A stretch of DNA of 20,384 bases, from assembly GCA_900550735.1 (NCBI GenBank), contig URTD01000015.1, positions 1-20,384 on the forward strand, written 5' to 3'. The translations under genes and the position numbers were made by a program. The notes below the pieces were generated by a model. It did not search any database, was not told the DNA's origin, and saw only the letters and a list, made by a program, of their open reading frames with translations. Source of the DNA: an uncultured Collinsella sp. GTDB lineage: Bacteria > Actinomycetota > Coriobacteriia > Coriobacteriales > Coriobacteriaceae. This document shows, in pieces, positions 1-7,410 of this stretch; position 1 is the first letter of the stretch, and the number at the start of each line of letters is the position of its first letter.

Positions 1-366
1 GGCGATGATGATCTGGCAACCCGTGGCATACGGGGTAAAGCCGTTCTGGTAGGCGGTGTCGATGTGCTCGAGCGCGTTTTTGCGGCTACCCACATAGAGC
101 GTATTGCAGTCGGTGAGGAAGGGCTTGCCGCCCAGCTCCTTCACGACATCCGCGACGGCGCGGGCGTAGTTGGGGCGCAAAAAGCTCAGGTTGCCCAGCT
201 CGCCAAAGTGAATCTTGATGGCGACGAACTTGTTCTCAAAGTCGATCTGCTCGATACCGGCGTGACGGATGAGGCGCTTGAGCTTGTCGAGCTGGCTCTC
301 GCGAGCATGCGTGCGCAGGTTGGTGAAGTACACCTTGGCGGGTGCTGCGGGTGTAGTTGCGGTCAT
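1..366 (-). CDS. DUF362 domain-containing protein (3' part outside window)
   Basis: The first 122 residues are visible; the gene runs off the left edge. The protein opens with a short Ala/Thr/Pro-rich leader, then KVYFTNLRTHARESQLDKL and, further on, KIHFGELGNLSFLRPNY and GGKPFLTDCNTLYVGSRKNA. These are the conserved opening blocks of the DUF362 family, whose full-length members usually also carry a ferredoxin-like [4Fe-4S] part towards the C-terminus. That part would lie outside the window and cannot be checked. The start ATG (364-366) is preceded by GAGGGG (375-380) at 8-base spacing, a good ribosome site. The biochemical role of the family is not settled; a redox or iron-sulfur role is only inferred. 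The gene stands alone in what is visible, with a repeat-rich spacer upstream. Family assignment is strong, function weak. Confidence 0.85.
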   Translation of the reverse strand, partial: MTATTPAAPAKVYFTNLRTHARESQLDKLKRLIRHAGIEQIDFENKFVAIKIHFGELGNLSFLRPNYARAVADVVKELGGKPFLTDCNTLYVGSRKNALEHIDTAYQNGFTPYATGCQIIIA

Positions 367-408
367 AGATATATCCCCTCGGTCTATATGGCGTTACAGA
401 CATAGAGG

Positions 409-439
409 ATGGTACCAGTTAAAGCAGAGTTAAAGTCAA
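409..439 (-). promoter_or_regulatory. Candidate promoter of the DUF362 gene
   Basis: On the minus strand TTGACT (434-439) is followed after 19 bases by TACCAT (409-414), which is preceded by TGG, giving an extended -10 (TGnTACCAT). The start codon lies about 40 bases further on. The spacing is longer than ideal. Between the two boxes CTTTAACT occurs twice, 11 bases apart, which could be a regulator site. Seen by eye only. Confidence 0.4.
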
Positions 440-448
440 GTACGGCAC

Positions 449-479
449 CTAGTCATTGGGGACGCTCTTAAATGACTAG
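449..479. repeat. 31-base palindromic repeat, copy 1
   Basis: CTAGTCATT (449-457) and AATGACTAG (471-479) form a perfect 9-base inverted repeat around a 13-base loop GGGGACGCTCTTA. A copy differing at one base lies at 4987-5017. Both are between genes. This has the form of a REP-like intergenic palindrome; no transposase that could mobilise it is in the window. Confidence 0.75.
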
Positions 480-480
480 T

Positions 481-580
481 CGCAAGGGACACTCTTTCAC
501 CGCCCGGCAGTTGGAGACAGTTCCCAAGTGCCGGCAGGAAAGGAACGTCCCCGAAGGCCGACATATAGGGACAGTCCTTG
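481..580. repeat. Composite, degenerate repeat region next to the palindrome
   Basis: This stretch holds variants of one short theme in alternating orientation: GGGACACTCTTT (487-498), GGAGACAGTTCCC (513-525), GGAACGTCCCC (542-552) and GGGACAGTCCTT (568-579). CCGGCA (504-509) pairs with TGCCGG (529-534). The theme is the same as the GGGGACGCTCTTA loop of the neighbouring palindrome, so 449-580 is probably one composite intergenic repeat. No gene was recognised here. Confidence 0.45.
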
Positions 581-639
581 CCAACCCGACCGGTAGACCG
601 GCGAATCATCGGCATCTGATAAGTGGGGCGCGCCGTCAC

Positions 640-736
640 GTTTGTGGCGGCGCGCCTTGGTTTGGTGGCGCGTTCTGGCGTGGCCACAATCTGGTTTGAT
701 GGCGTGCCCTGGCGTGACGGAGCGTCCTGGCGTGGA
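640..736. repeat. Degenerate tandem repeat of the CTGGCGTG theme
   Basis: CTGGCGTG occurs exactly at 675, 709 and 727, with looser variants (TTGGTGGCG, GATGGCGTG) between. The array ends just past the stop codon of the methyltransferase gene. Together with the repeats at 449-580 it fills the spacer 367-739; I see no gene in it. Confidence 0.4.
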
Positions 737-739
737 CCG

Positions 740-1384
740 CTAGCCCTTTCGCGCGACCAGATGCGCGCGGAATCCCTTCTGCGCCTCGAGCTTGAGCGGG
801 GTGAGCCCGGATTCCTCGACGAGCACGCGTAGCTCGGACAGCTTGAGGATGCGCACGTCGCCATGGCCCAAGAGGCGTGCCAGCGGTAGCTCGATGTTGT
901 TCATGAGCCAGACCGCGACATCGTTCGAGGTGTAGTCGCGAAGGACCAGTCGCCCGCCGGGCCGAAGGACGCGTGCCACCTCGGCGAAAAACCTCTCCGG
1001 ATGCGGGTAGTGGTGGAAGCTGTTGGAGCAGAGCACGGCGTCGAAGCTCCGGGGCTCGAAGGGCAGTGCCTCCGCGTCTCCGACAACAAAGCTGACGTTA
1101 TCGAGCTGCTTTGCCCGGGCGACGTCGATCATCCCGGGTGTGAGGTCAAGTCCAGTCAAGTGCTTGTTGGGGTACCGGGCGTGGAGCAGTTCTAGGACGG
1201 CTCCAGTTCCACAGCCCACGTCGAGCGCGTCCTCGAACGGTTCGAGCTCAAGCTCCTCGAGCATTTGCGGATAGTCGTCCTTGCACATCTCATAAATGCC
1301 GGCATGGCCGGATTCATAGACCTTTGCCGCCTCGGTGAACTCCTTGATGGAGAGCTGCTTGAGCTCCTCTGCCGATCTTGCCAT
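740..1384 (-). CDS. Class I SAM-dependent methyltransferase
   Basis: This is a 214-residue cytosolic protein with a single Rossmann-type methyltransferase fold. Motif I is DVGCGTGAV (residues 55-63). The acidic residue expected to bind the SAM ribose is in GLDLTPGM (D80). GDAEALPF (102-109) is motif II, FDAVLCSNSFHHYPHPE (114-130) is motif III, and LRPGGRLVLRD (140-150) is the following strand. The pattern fits the Methyltransf_11/UbiE-like group, but the methyl acceptor cannot be told from sequence. The open frame extends 79 codons further upstream. I chose ATG 1382-1384 because AGAAGGAG lies 5 bases before it and the extension looks like non-coding composition that overlaps the next gene. 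It lies 119 bases after the FtsX-type permease gene, beyond that gene's terminator hairpin, so it is probably a separate unit. Confidence 0.88.
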   Translation of the reverse strand: MARSAEELKQLSIKEFTEAAKVYESGHAGIYEMCKDDYPQMLEELELEPFEDALDVGCGTGAVLELLHARYPNKHLTGLDLTPGMIDVARAKQLDNVSFVVGDAEALPFEPRSFDAVLCSNSFHHYPHPERFFAEVARVLRPGGRLVLRDYTSNDVAVWLMNNIELPLARLLGHGDVRILKLSELRVLVEESGLTPLKLEAQKGFRAHLVARKG

Positions 1385-1454
1385 GGGTCTCCTTCTGTTC
1401 GGGGAAGTCTGACGTTGCGCGCGTTTGCCCACGTCGGGCCTGGCGGGCAAATAA

Positions 1455-1490
1455 CGCGGGGGCACCCTTCCTTCGGTTTGTGCCCCCGCG
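1455..1490 (-). terminator. Intrinsic terminator of the FtsX-type ABC operon
   Basis: CGCGGGGGCAC (1455-1465) and GTGCCCCCGCG (1480-1490) form a perfect 11-base stem with a 14-base loop. It lies 13 bases beyond the permease stop codon. On the minus strand the stem is followed by TTATTTG, a short U-rich stretch. Confidence 0.75.
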
Positions 1491-1503
1491 TGCGGGCGGT
1501 TCT

Positions 1504-4170
1504 CTATTCCTGGACCTTCAGCGCCTCGGAGAGGCTCACACGCTTGATGGAGCGCGTGTGCAGCAGCGCCACGACCAGGTAGGTCACAAAGCCGATTCCT
1601 GCGCACGCAGCCATGGACCAAGCGGGCACGTAGATCTCGATATTGCCGTTATAGGCGAGCAGCATCGAGCGGAAGATGGCCGTGAGCGAGCCAATAATGA
1701 CCGGCAGGCTCAGCACGAGCGACGCCGCCACGCACAGCGTGATCGAGCGGATGTACAGATGCGAGATCTCGCTATCTCGATAGCCAAAGACCTTCATGTA
1801 GCTAATCGACCGGGCGCTATGGTCGATAACAGCCTTGGTCAGCAGGTACATAAACAGCAGGAAGATAAACACCGCGAGGCCAACCATCATGCCGATCATT
1901 TTGCTCATCATGCCGATGAACTGGTCGCCCACGGCCCGCATGTCGTCGGGCGTGGTGTCGCCGGCAAAGTAGCGAGCATCGAGGTCGAGCTTCTCGTCGC
2001 TCACATAGCCGTTAAAGTAGGCGGCGTCGTTGCCGAACAGCTCGTTAAAGTCGTCGATACTCATATAGATATTCATGTCCGACTTGGAGCCCCAGGCACA
2101 GTCCTTGCCCGCGTACTCAAGGGAATAATGCTCCCCCTCGTACTTGTCGATGAGCGTGACCTTCTGGCCCTCGCTCCAGCCAAACTTGTCGAGCAGGCCG
2201 CCGCCAAAGACGACGCGCCCATCGCCAACGTTGAGGTCTTTCCAATAGCGCGAATCGGGCGAGATGCCGTAGACGGAAATCGTCTCCTCGCCATTACCAT
2301 CGCCGCGGTCGTATTGCAGCTGGTAAACGGCATATTTCTCGGTCTGCGCAATCTTGTCTGCACCGTTATCGGTCGTGTTAACCGGGTGAATGTCGTCGTT
2401 GTCAGTGTCGATCTTAGAGGCCTTATCGATCAGGTCGATAGCCTCGTCGCGGTTGCAGCCGAGGGCATCGGCAAGGTCATCGAGGCGCGCATAAAGCACA
2501 TCCTTCTTGTCCTGGACGTTTGCAAGCGCATCCTGCGCCGCAGTCAGGCTCTCGGCAGACGGAGATGCGGTCGCGGCATCGGCTGCCGCCTGCGCCGCAT
2601 CGGCCGCGTCGTCGAGATCGTCATCGGCATCTTGGGCGGCGGTGAGGAGTGCGCCGTCAACCGACTGCAAGCGCTCGAGTGCCGACCACTGCTCGCGCTC
2701 CTCGGCAGTGCCCTCGAGCTCCAGCGGCGCCTTGAGCGTGTACTGGTGCTCGGCGACCAGGCTTGTCTCGAGGTTGTCCGCGTAGTGCGTCATCGTGGGC
2801 AGAATCGCCAGGCCAAAGAGCAGCAGCAGCGAGGCAAACGCAATGCCCACGAAGAGCGTGGCGAAGTTGCCCAGGTTGCGCAGGAAGATACGCAGGCGGA
2901 AGCGGGAAACAAAACCCATGCGCTCCGACAGCTGCAAGCCGCGCTTGGTGCCCGATTTGCCGCTCGCCTCGTGACGAAGGAACTGCAACGGCGTCTTGCC
3001 CATCTTGCGAAGCAGGCCCACCAGCGTGATGAGGATGAGCGCGGCGGCGGGAACCACGGCGCACTTCACAAAGATCTCCCAGCTCCAGTACACCTGGAAG
3101 GGCGGCAGGCTGTACGAACCGTAATAGAGGCTACGCATGGGCTCGGTAAAGAACACAACGCCGAGCGCAGTGCCCAAAAGCGCCGCGACCACGCCCACGA
3201 TAGCGGGAAGCGCAAGGTAGTGCAGCACGATCTCGCGTCGACGATAGCCGCTGGCGAGCAACGTGCCGATGATGGCGCTCTCCTCCTCGATGGTGGCGTC
3301 GGTAAGGACCACAAAGACAAACGCCATGATCACGATGATGATGTCGAGCAGCGTCATCCACATCATGGAGTCGCCGTCCACGTCGTCGCGCGCATAGCCA
3401 ATGCCCTGGTTGGAATCGGCGTCGATGAGGTCATCCACGCGTGCATCAGCATCGGTGAGCGCCTCTACCATATCCTGCTCGGCATCGGTGCGGTCTGCGG
3501 TGGAGAGATCGCGATCGGCAAAGGTGAAGGAGTAGGTGTAGGCGGGTGCGCCGCCGGCATCTTCGAGCGCGGCAAAGCCGCCATCGGTGACCTCGGCCAC
3601 GCCGTACGTGATGGTGTTCACCGTAAAGTCCGAATTGTTGAGGAACAGCGCCTGGCTATCGGGCTGGGTCATGATGCCGCAGATGATGTAGGTGCGGCCC
3701 TCGAGCTCGACCTTGTCGCCCACGGCAAGGTCGTTGTTGGTGGCAAAGACGCGGTCGATGGCCACCTCGTCGTCCGTCTTGGGCTCCTTGCCCTCACAGT
3801 AGGACGCGATATCGACCTTGGTGCGGTGCGCATAGGTGCGCAGGGTGTGCTTGGTGCCGTCGTCGCCGGTCGCCTTTTTGATGATGGCGTCGATGGAATA
3901 ATTCTTGTAGAGCGTGACGCCGCCGACGTCGCCGGCTGCATCCTCGGCGGCCTTGAGTTGATCGTCGGTAGCCTCGAAGGAGGTGGTCACGCGGCCGTCC
4001 TCAATCGTGTACGCATCGCGCATGTCATCGATAAGGCAGCCGATGGAATGCGCTGCGAGCAAAAAACCCGAGGTGAGAGCGATACTTCCGCACATAAGCA
4101 AAAAGATGCCCAGGTACTTGCCGATATTGCGGCGCAGCTCGCGTGGGAGACGCTTTGCGAGAGGTGTCAT
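1504..4170 (-). CDS. FtsX/MacB-type ABC transporter permease
   Basis: This is an 888-residue membrane protein. A first membrane helix (about 17-41) is followed by an external domain to about 268. A block of helices at 272-291, 319-341 and 367-387 comes next, with the FtsX-like GTLLASGYRRREIVLHYLALPA around 302-323. Another helix lies at 436-458. A second external domain (about 462-752) contains a very acidic, Ala-rich, probably helical part at 510-590. The last helices are 757-777, 808-832 and 852-871. Two FtsX-like modules in one chain is the usual layout of large permeases that pair with a MacB/LolD-type ATPase. The ATPase gene ends 8 bases upstream, so the two form one operon. I chose ATG 4168-4170; a TTG at 4183-4185 would add five residues and overlap the ATPase. 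Such pairs move peptides, lipids or antibiotics outward, or act mechanically on cell-wall enzymes; the substrate here is unknown. Confidence 0.88.
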   Translation of the reverse strand: MTPLAKRLPRELRRNIGKYLGIFLLMCGSIALTSGFLLAAHSIGCLIDDMRDAYTIEDGRVTTSFEATDDQLKAAEDAAGDVGGVTLYKNYSIDAIIKKATGDDGTKHTLRTYAHRTKVDIASYCEGKEPKTDDEVAIDRVFATNNDLAVGDKVELEGRTYIICGIMTQPDSQALFLNNSDFTVNTITYGVAEVTDGGFAALEDAGGAPAYTYSFTFADRDLSTADRTDAEQDMVEALTDADARVDDLIDADSNQGIGYARDDVDGDSMMWMTLLDIIIVIMAFVFVVLTDATIEEESAIIGTLLASGYRRREIVLHYLALPAIVGVVAALLGTALGVVFFTEPMRSLYYGSYSLPPFQVYWSWEIFVKCAVVPAAALILITLVGLLRKMGKTPLQFLRHEASGKSGTKRGLQLSERMGFVSRFRLRIFLRNLGNFATLFVGIAFASLLLLFGLAILPTMTHYADNLETSLVAEHQYTLKAPLELEGTAEEREQWSALERLQSVDGALLTAAQDADDDLDDAADAAQAAADAATASPSAESLTAAQDALANVQDKKDVLYARLDDLADALGCNRDEAIDLIDKASKIDTDNDDIHPVNTTDNGADKIAQTEKYAVYQLQYDRGDGNGEETISVYGISPDSRYWKDLNVGDGRVVFGGGLLDKFGWSEGQKVTLIDKYEGEHYSLEYAGKDCAWGSKSDMNIYMSIDDFNELFGNDAAYFNGYVSDEKLDLDARYFAGDTTPDDMRAVGDQFIGMMSKMIGMMVGLAVFIFLLFMYLLTKAVIDHSARSISYMKVFGYRDSEISHLYIRSITLCVAASLVLSLPVIIGSLTAIFRSMLLAYNGNIEIYVPAWSMAACAGIGFVTYLVVALLHTRSIKRVSLSEALKVQE

Positions 4171-4178
4171 GGCGCCGC

Positions 4179-4904
4179 CTACCAATCGAGCTCGGCGGCC
4201 GCGACGGGCGACTCGTTGAGCTCATCCTCGACGATGCACCCGTCGCGCAGGCGCAGCACGCGATTGGCCATGCGCGCGATGGCGGCATTGTGGGTGACAA
4301 TGATGATGGTGCAGCCGTACTCGTGATTGACGTCCTCCATAAGCTGCAAGATTTCCTTGGACGTCTTATAGTCGAGCGCACCGGTGGGCTCGTCGCACAG
4401 CAGCAGGCCCGGGTTTTTGACGAGCGCGCGGCCGATGGCACAGCGCTGCTGCTGGCCGCCCGAGACCTGGCGCGGGAACTTGTTGCGGTGCTCGTAGAGG
4501 CCCAGCGAACGCAGCAGCTCGTCAATGTTGAGCGGGTTTTTGGACAGGTGCGCCGTGACCTCGATATTTTCCTTGATGGTGAGGTCGGGCACCAGGTTGT
4601 AGAACTGGAAGACAAAGCCCAGCTCACGGCGGCGATACTCGCCCAGGTCGGTAGGTTTGAGCACCGTGAGGTCGCAGCCGTCCACCATGATGGAGCCGCC
4701 GTCGGCATCCTCCAGGCCGCCGATCAGGTTGAGAAAGGTCGACTTGCCCGAGCCCGAGGGCCCCAGCATGACGCAAATCTCGCCGCGGTTGATGGACGCG
4801 TCGATGCCATCGAGTACCGTCAGGCGCGCATCACCGTCGCCGTAGTGCTTTTTGAGATCCTTAACCTGGACGTAGGCTTCCTGCGTTGCCATGGTATCCC
4901 CCAT
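4179..4904 (-). CDS. MacB/LolD-type ABC transporter ATPase
   Basis: This 241-residue cytosolic subunit has all ATP-binding cassette motifs: Walker A GPSGSGKST (48-56), Q-loop Q100 in FVFQFYNLVPDLT, signature VSGGQQQR (147-154), Walker B LLLCDEP (167-173) with catalytic E172, and switch H205 in VTHN. The FQFYNLVPDLTIKENIE region and the EPTGALD sequence after Walker B are typical of the MacB/LolD/FtsE branch. It drives the FtsX-type permease encoded immediately downstream. The start is uncertain by four codons. ATG 4902-4904 has AAGG 7 bases upstream; an internal ATG at 4890-4892 has GGGGG before it and would give MATQEAYVQVKDL, which fits the family equally well. The upstream spacer contains a loose TACTA...TAGTA inverted repeat (4916-4939), but no convincing promoter was seen. 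Confidence 0.93.
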   Translation of the reverse strand: MGDTMATQEAYVQVKDLKKHYGDGDARLTVLDGIDASINRGEICVMLGPSGSGKSTFLNLIGGLEDADGGSIMVDGCDLTVLKPTDLGEYRRRELGFVFQFYNLVPDLTIKENIEVTAHLSKNPLNIDELLRSLGLYEHRNKFPRQVSGGQQQRCAIGRALVKNPGLLLCDEPTGALDYKTSKEILQLMEDVNHEYGCTIIIVTHNAAIARMANRVLRLRDGCIVEDELNESPVAAAELDW

Positions 4905-4986
4905 TGTTAGCCTTGTACTACTTTATGAACGTAATAGTAAACCTTGGCGAACTATTTTTGGAGCGAGGCCTGGAATTTATTTCAGA

Positions 4987-5017
4987 CTAGCCATTGGGGA
5001 CGCTCTTAAATGACTAG
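4987..5017. repeat. 31-base palindromic repeat, copy 2
   Basis: This matches the copy at 449-479 at 30 of 31 positions. The one change (C for T at 4991) leaves a mismatch in the stem CTAGCCATT/AATGACTAG. It sits 4 bases beyond the stop of the downstream ABC-2 permease gene and before the MacB-type ATPase gene, so it may also act as a transcript 3' end for the former. No U-tract follows it on the minus strand. Confidence 0.75.
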
Positions 5018-5021
5018 GTGG

Positions 5022-6227
5022 CTAGGCGCGAGATTTAGCGCGTGCGAGGGCGAGGCCTGCGGCGGCGATGGCTGCGGCGAAGAGCACGGTGACGCCTAGG
5101 TCGCAGGCGATGTCGCCCAGCACGGCAGACGTCAGGTCCGAGGCGAGCGCCTTGCTAATCGCGTCGTTCACCCAATACGTCGGCACAAAGTGCGCCACGG
5201 TCTGCACGGCCGAGCCCATGAGCGACAACGGCATCCAGGCGCCGCCCAAAAACGTCATGAGCATGCCAAGCAGGTTGCCCACACCGTTGAGCAACTCCTC
5301 GCGCGCGCCCAGGCTCGAAAGGGCAAAGCCAACGGCCAGTGGCGTCAGCGCTAGGGCAAACGTTGCCGCCAGCGCCAGACACACGCGGCCCACGCCGACC
5401 TCGGCAACCGCACCGGCAAAGCCCACGACGCCCAGCATGATCGACACAAACCAGATGCAGACGGTGAGCACGGCGGCGGCCGCAAACACAGCAAACGAAC
5501 GCTGGCGCTCGGAGATTGGGCCGGCATCCATACGACGCACGCGCTCGGGCTCGTTCATGCCCGAGAACACCAACCCCACAGATACGATGACCGACGAGAT
5601 AATCGCGTACGCGCCAAAGTTGAAATACGACTCGAGCGTGGCGGCGGCAGTCGAGTCGACCTTGACCTGCTCGATCTCGACCTCGGCACGCTCGGTGGCC
5701 GCGTGTTCGGCAGCCTTGGCAACGTCGCCGTTAGAAGCAGCGGGCTCAAGTGCGGCCGCAGCGCCCGCGAGCGAGATCCAGCGCGAGGCCTCGGCAGACG
5801 AAAGCGCCGCCGCCATGGTGCCAGCGCCGTAGGTCACATCGAGCCTGGGCAGAGACTCCCCCGCGCGGGCGGCTGCAACGAGGTCGCCCTCAAACCCCTC
5901 CGGGATAAAGAACACGCAGTCGGCGCTGCCCTTGGCGCTGTTGCTCTTGGAGAGCGCGTCCGCAAGGTCGTAGGTGCCGTCGCCGACGCCCGTGACCAGC
6001 TCAAAGCGCGAACCCAGATGCTTGGTAAGCGCGCGCGAAAGGTCGCTGTCGTCGCGGTCGACCACGATCACGTTGGCATCGTAGGGCTTGTACTCGGTGA
6101 GCTGCGACGAGTCCCAGCTCACCGATGCCGCGATGAATACGCCCATGAGCGAGATGAACACCGTATAGATGAGCAGGTAGAACGGGTGCGCCAGCGCCAT
6201 GCGAAGCGCGGTCTTAAAGGTGCTCAT
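5022..6227 (-). CDS. ABC-2 type transporter permease (second of pair)
   Basis: This is a 401-residue membrane protein with one N-terminal helix (YLLIYTVFISLMGVFIAASV, about 17-36), an external domain of about 170 residues, and then five to six C-terminal helices beginning around YFNFGAYAIISSVIVSVGLV. This is the ABC2_membrane_3 layout. GGAWMPLSLM near the fifth helix is a conserved-looking ABC-2 segment. ATG 6225-6227 is preceded by GGAAGGAG at 6-base spacing. An in-frame TTG at 6240-6242 overlaps that ribosome site and is unlikely to be used. The start lies inside the end of the upstream permease gene (14-base overlap), so the two are probably translationally coupled. It should pair with the other permease as a heterodimer driven by the ATPase at 7411-8349. 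The substrate is unknown; export of a toxic peptide or drug is the usual role. Confidence 0.87.
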   Translation of the reverse strand: MSTFKTALRMALAHPFYLLIYTVFISLMGVFIAASVSWDSSQLTEYKPYDANVIVVDRDDSDLSRALTKHLGSRFELVTGVGDGTYDLADALSKSNSAKGSADCVFFIPEGFEGDLVAAARAGESLPRLDVTYGAGTMAAALSSAEASRWISLAGAAAALEPAASNGDVAKAAEHAATERAEVEIEQVKVDSTAAATLESYFNFGAYAIISSVIVSVGLVFSGMNEPERVRRMDAGPISERQRSFAVFAAAAVLTVCIWFVSIMLGVVGFAGAVAEVGVGRVCLALAATFALALTPLAVGFALSSLGAREELLNGVGNLLGMLMTFLGGAWMPLSLMGSAVQTVAHFVPTYWVNDAISKALASDLTSAVLGDIACDLGVTVLFAAAIAAAGLALARAKSRA

Positions 6228-7401
6228 AGCGGCTCCTTCCAAAGATCAGCGTGGCGGCGGCAACGAACAGCAGCGCCATCAGGACGAGCGCGCCGGCGCG
6301 AACGGCAAAGGGGCTCAGGTCCTCAAAGAAATACAGGCGGTTGAACATGTCGCAGATGAGCTTGACGGGATTGAGCCAGCACTCGGTCGGACAGGCGCGA
6401 GCGACGTCGTCGGCAAGCGCCATCGCCGGCTCGCCGTAGAGACCGGCGAACAGGGCACACGTGGTGGCAAAGCCTGTGAGGATGCCCGACTTGGACGCCT
6501 TTCCGCCCTTAACGGGCAGCGTGCCCACAAAGAGCCCCAGGCCCGTCGCGGCAAGCGCGGAGGCAGCGCCGCCCACCAGGCAGAGCCCCTCGCGCCCGCC
6601 AAAGTCGACGCCAACAACCAGACGCACGTAGCCAATCGCGATCGCCATCGAGGCAAAGGAAACCAGCCACGATCCGACAAAAATACCGGCCAGCGACGCC
6701 GTCTTGGAAAGGCCGCCCACGCATCGGCGAGCGCCAAGGCCGGACAGATTGGGCTGCAGATCGACGACGCTCAAGGCGGAAAACTCGGCAGACATCATCG
6801 CGACCAGACCAAAGAGTGCGTAATAGTAGATGACCGTGCCATCGGGCGTGGTACGTGTCAGGCTTACGCGGCGGGTGCCGCCCTCGAGCGACAGGGCGCG
6901 CGCAACCGCCTCCGGGTCGGCGAGCGCCGCCGGGTTGTCCTGGGCGATCTGGCGCATGAGCTCGGCATTTTGCGTATACGAGCTTACCACCGTCTCCAGG
7001 ATGCTGCGATCGGTGAGCACCGACGAGGCGCGCGAGCTGTCGTAGCTCGAAAGCAGCGTGAGTTTGGGCGCGCCTTCGGCGTCGACCGTATAGATGCCCG
7101 CAACCTCGCCGGCCTTAAGCGCACGGTTCGCATCGGCTGCGTCGTCGAGCTCGTGGATCTCGAGCAGTTGATCGTCGCCTTCCTTGGCAAGCGACGTCGC
7201 CACGTCCTTAAAGGTCGAGGCGTCCCAGGCCTCGTCCGCCACGACGGCAACCGGCACCGGGTCTACCGTACCGTCGGAGCTTAGATTCGCAAACATAAAC
7301 ATGAACATCGTGGAAAGCGCGATGGGAAAGAGAGCGCCCCAGACCCACGTGCTCGGCCGGCGCAGCAGCGTCTTGACCGTGGTGATGATGGTGTTGAACA
7401 T
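6214..7401 (-). CDS. ABC-2 type transporter permease (first of pair)
   Basis: This 395-residue protein has the same layout as its partner: an N-terminal helix (VWGALFPIALSTMFMFMFA, about 20-38), an external domain to about 190, and five to six helices starting at YYYALFGLVAMMSAEFSALSVV. The external domain (DPVPVAVVADEAWD...) resembles the lumenal part of ABC-2 membrane proteins in which an N-terminal helix is followed by an alpha/beta domain. The ATG (7399-7401) has AGGGGG about 6 bases before it. The stop of the ATPase gene is 9 bases upstream, and the 3' end overlaps the next permease start. All three genes are therefore one operon. Weak sequence likeness between the two permeases suggests an old duplication. 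Confidence 0.87.
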   Translation of the reverse strand: MFNTIITTVKTLLRRPSTWVWGALFPIALSTMFMFMFANLSSDGTVDPVPVAVVADEAWDASTFKDVATSLAKEGDDQLLEIHELDDAADANRALKAGEVAGIYTVDAEGAPKLTLLSSYDSSRASSVLTDRSILETVVSSYTQNAELMRQIAQDNPAALADPEAVARALSLEGGTRRVSLTRTTPDGTVIYYYALFGLVAMMSAEFSALSVVDLQPNLSGLGARRCVGGLSKTASLAGIFVGSWLVSFASMAIAIGYVRLVVGVDFGGREGLCLVGGAASALAATGLGLFVGTLPVKGGKASKSGILTGFATTCALFAGLYGEPAMALADDVARACPTECWLNPVKLICDMFNRLYFFEDLSPFAVRAGALVLMALLFVAAATLIFGRSRYEHL

Positions 7402-7410
7402 GACCGCCCC

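Noticed and set aside
436..864. A 142-codon minus-strand frame across the repeat spacer and the methyltransferase end
   Set aside because: It overlaps the end of the methyltransferase gene in another frame and translates the palindromic repeats. It has no domain or ribosome site.
1378..4326. A 982-codon open frame on the plus strand opposite the FtsX-type permease
   Set aside because: The minus-strand frame has clear FtsX features and an operon partner; the plus frame is low in recognisable motifs and starts inside the methyltransferase gene.
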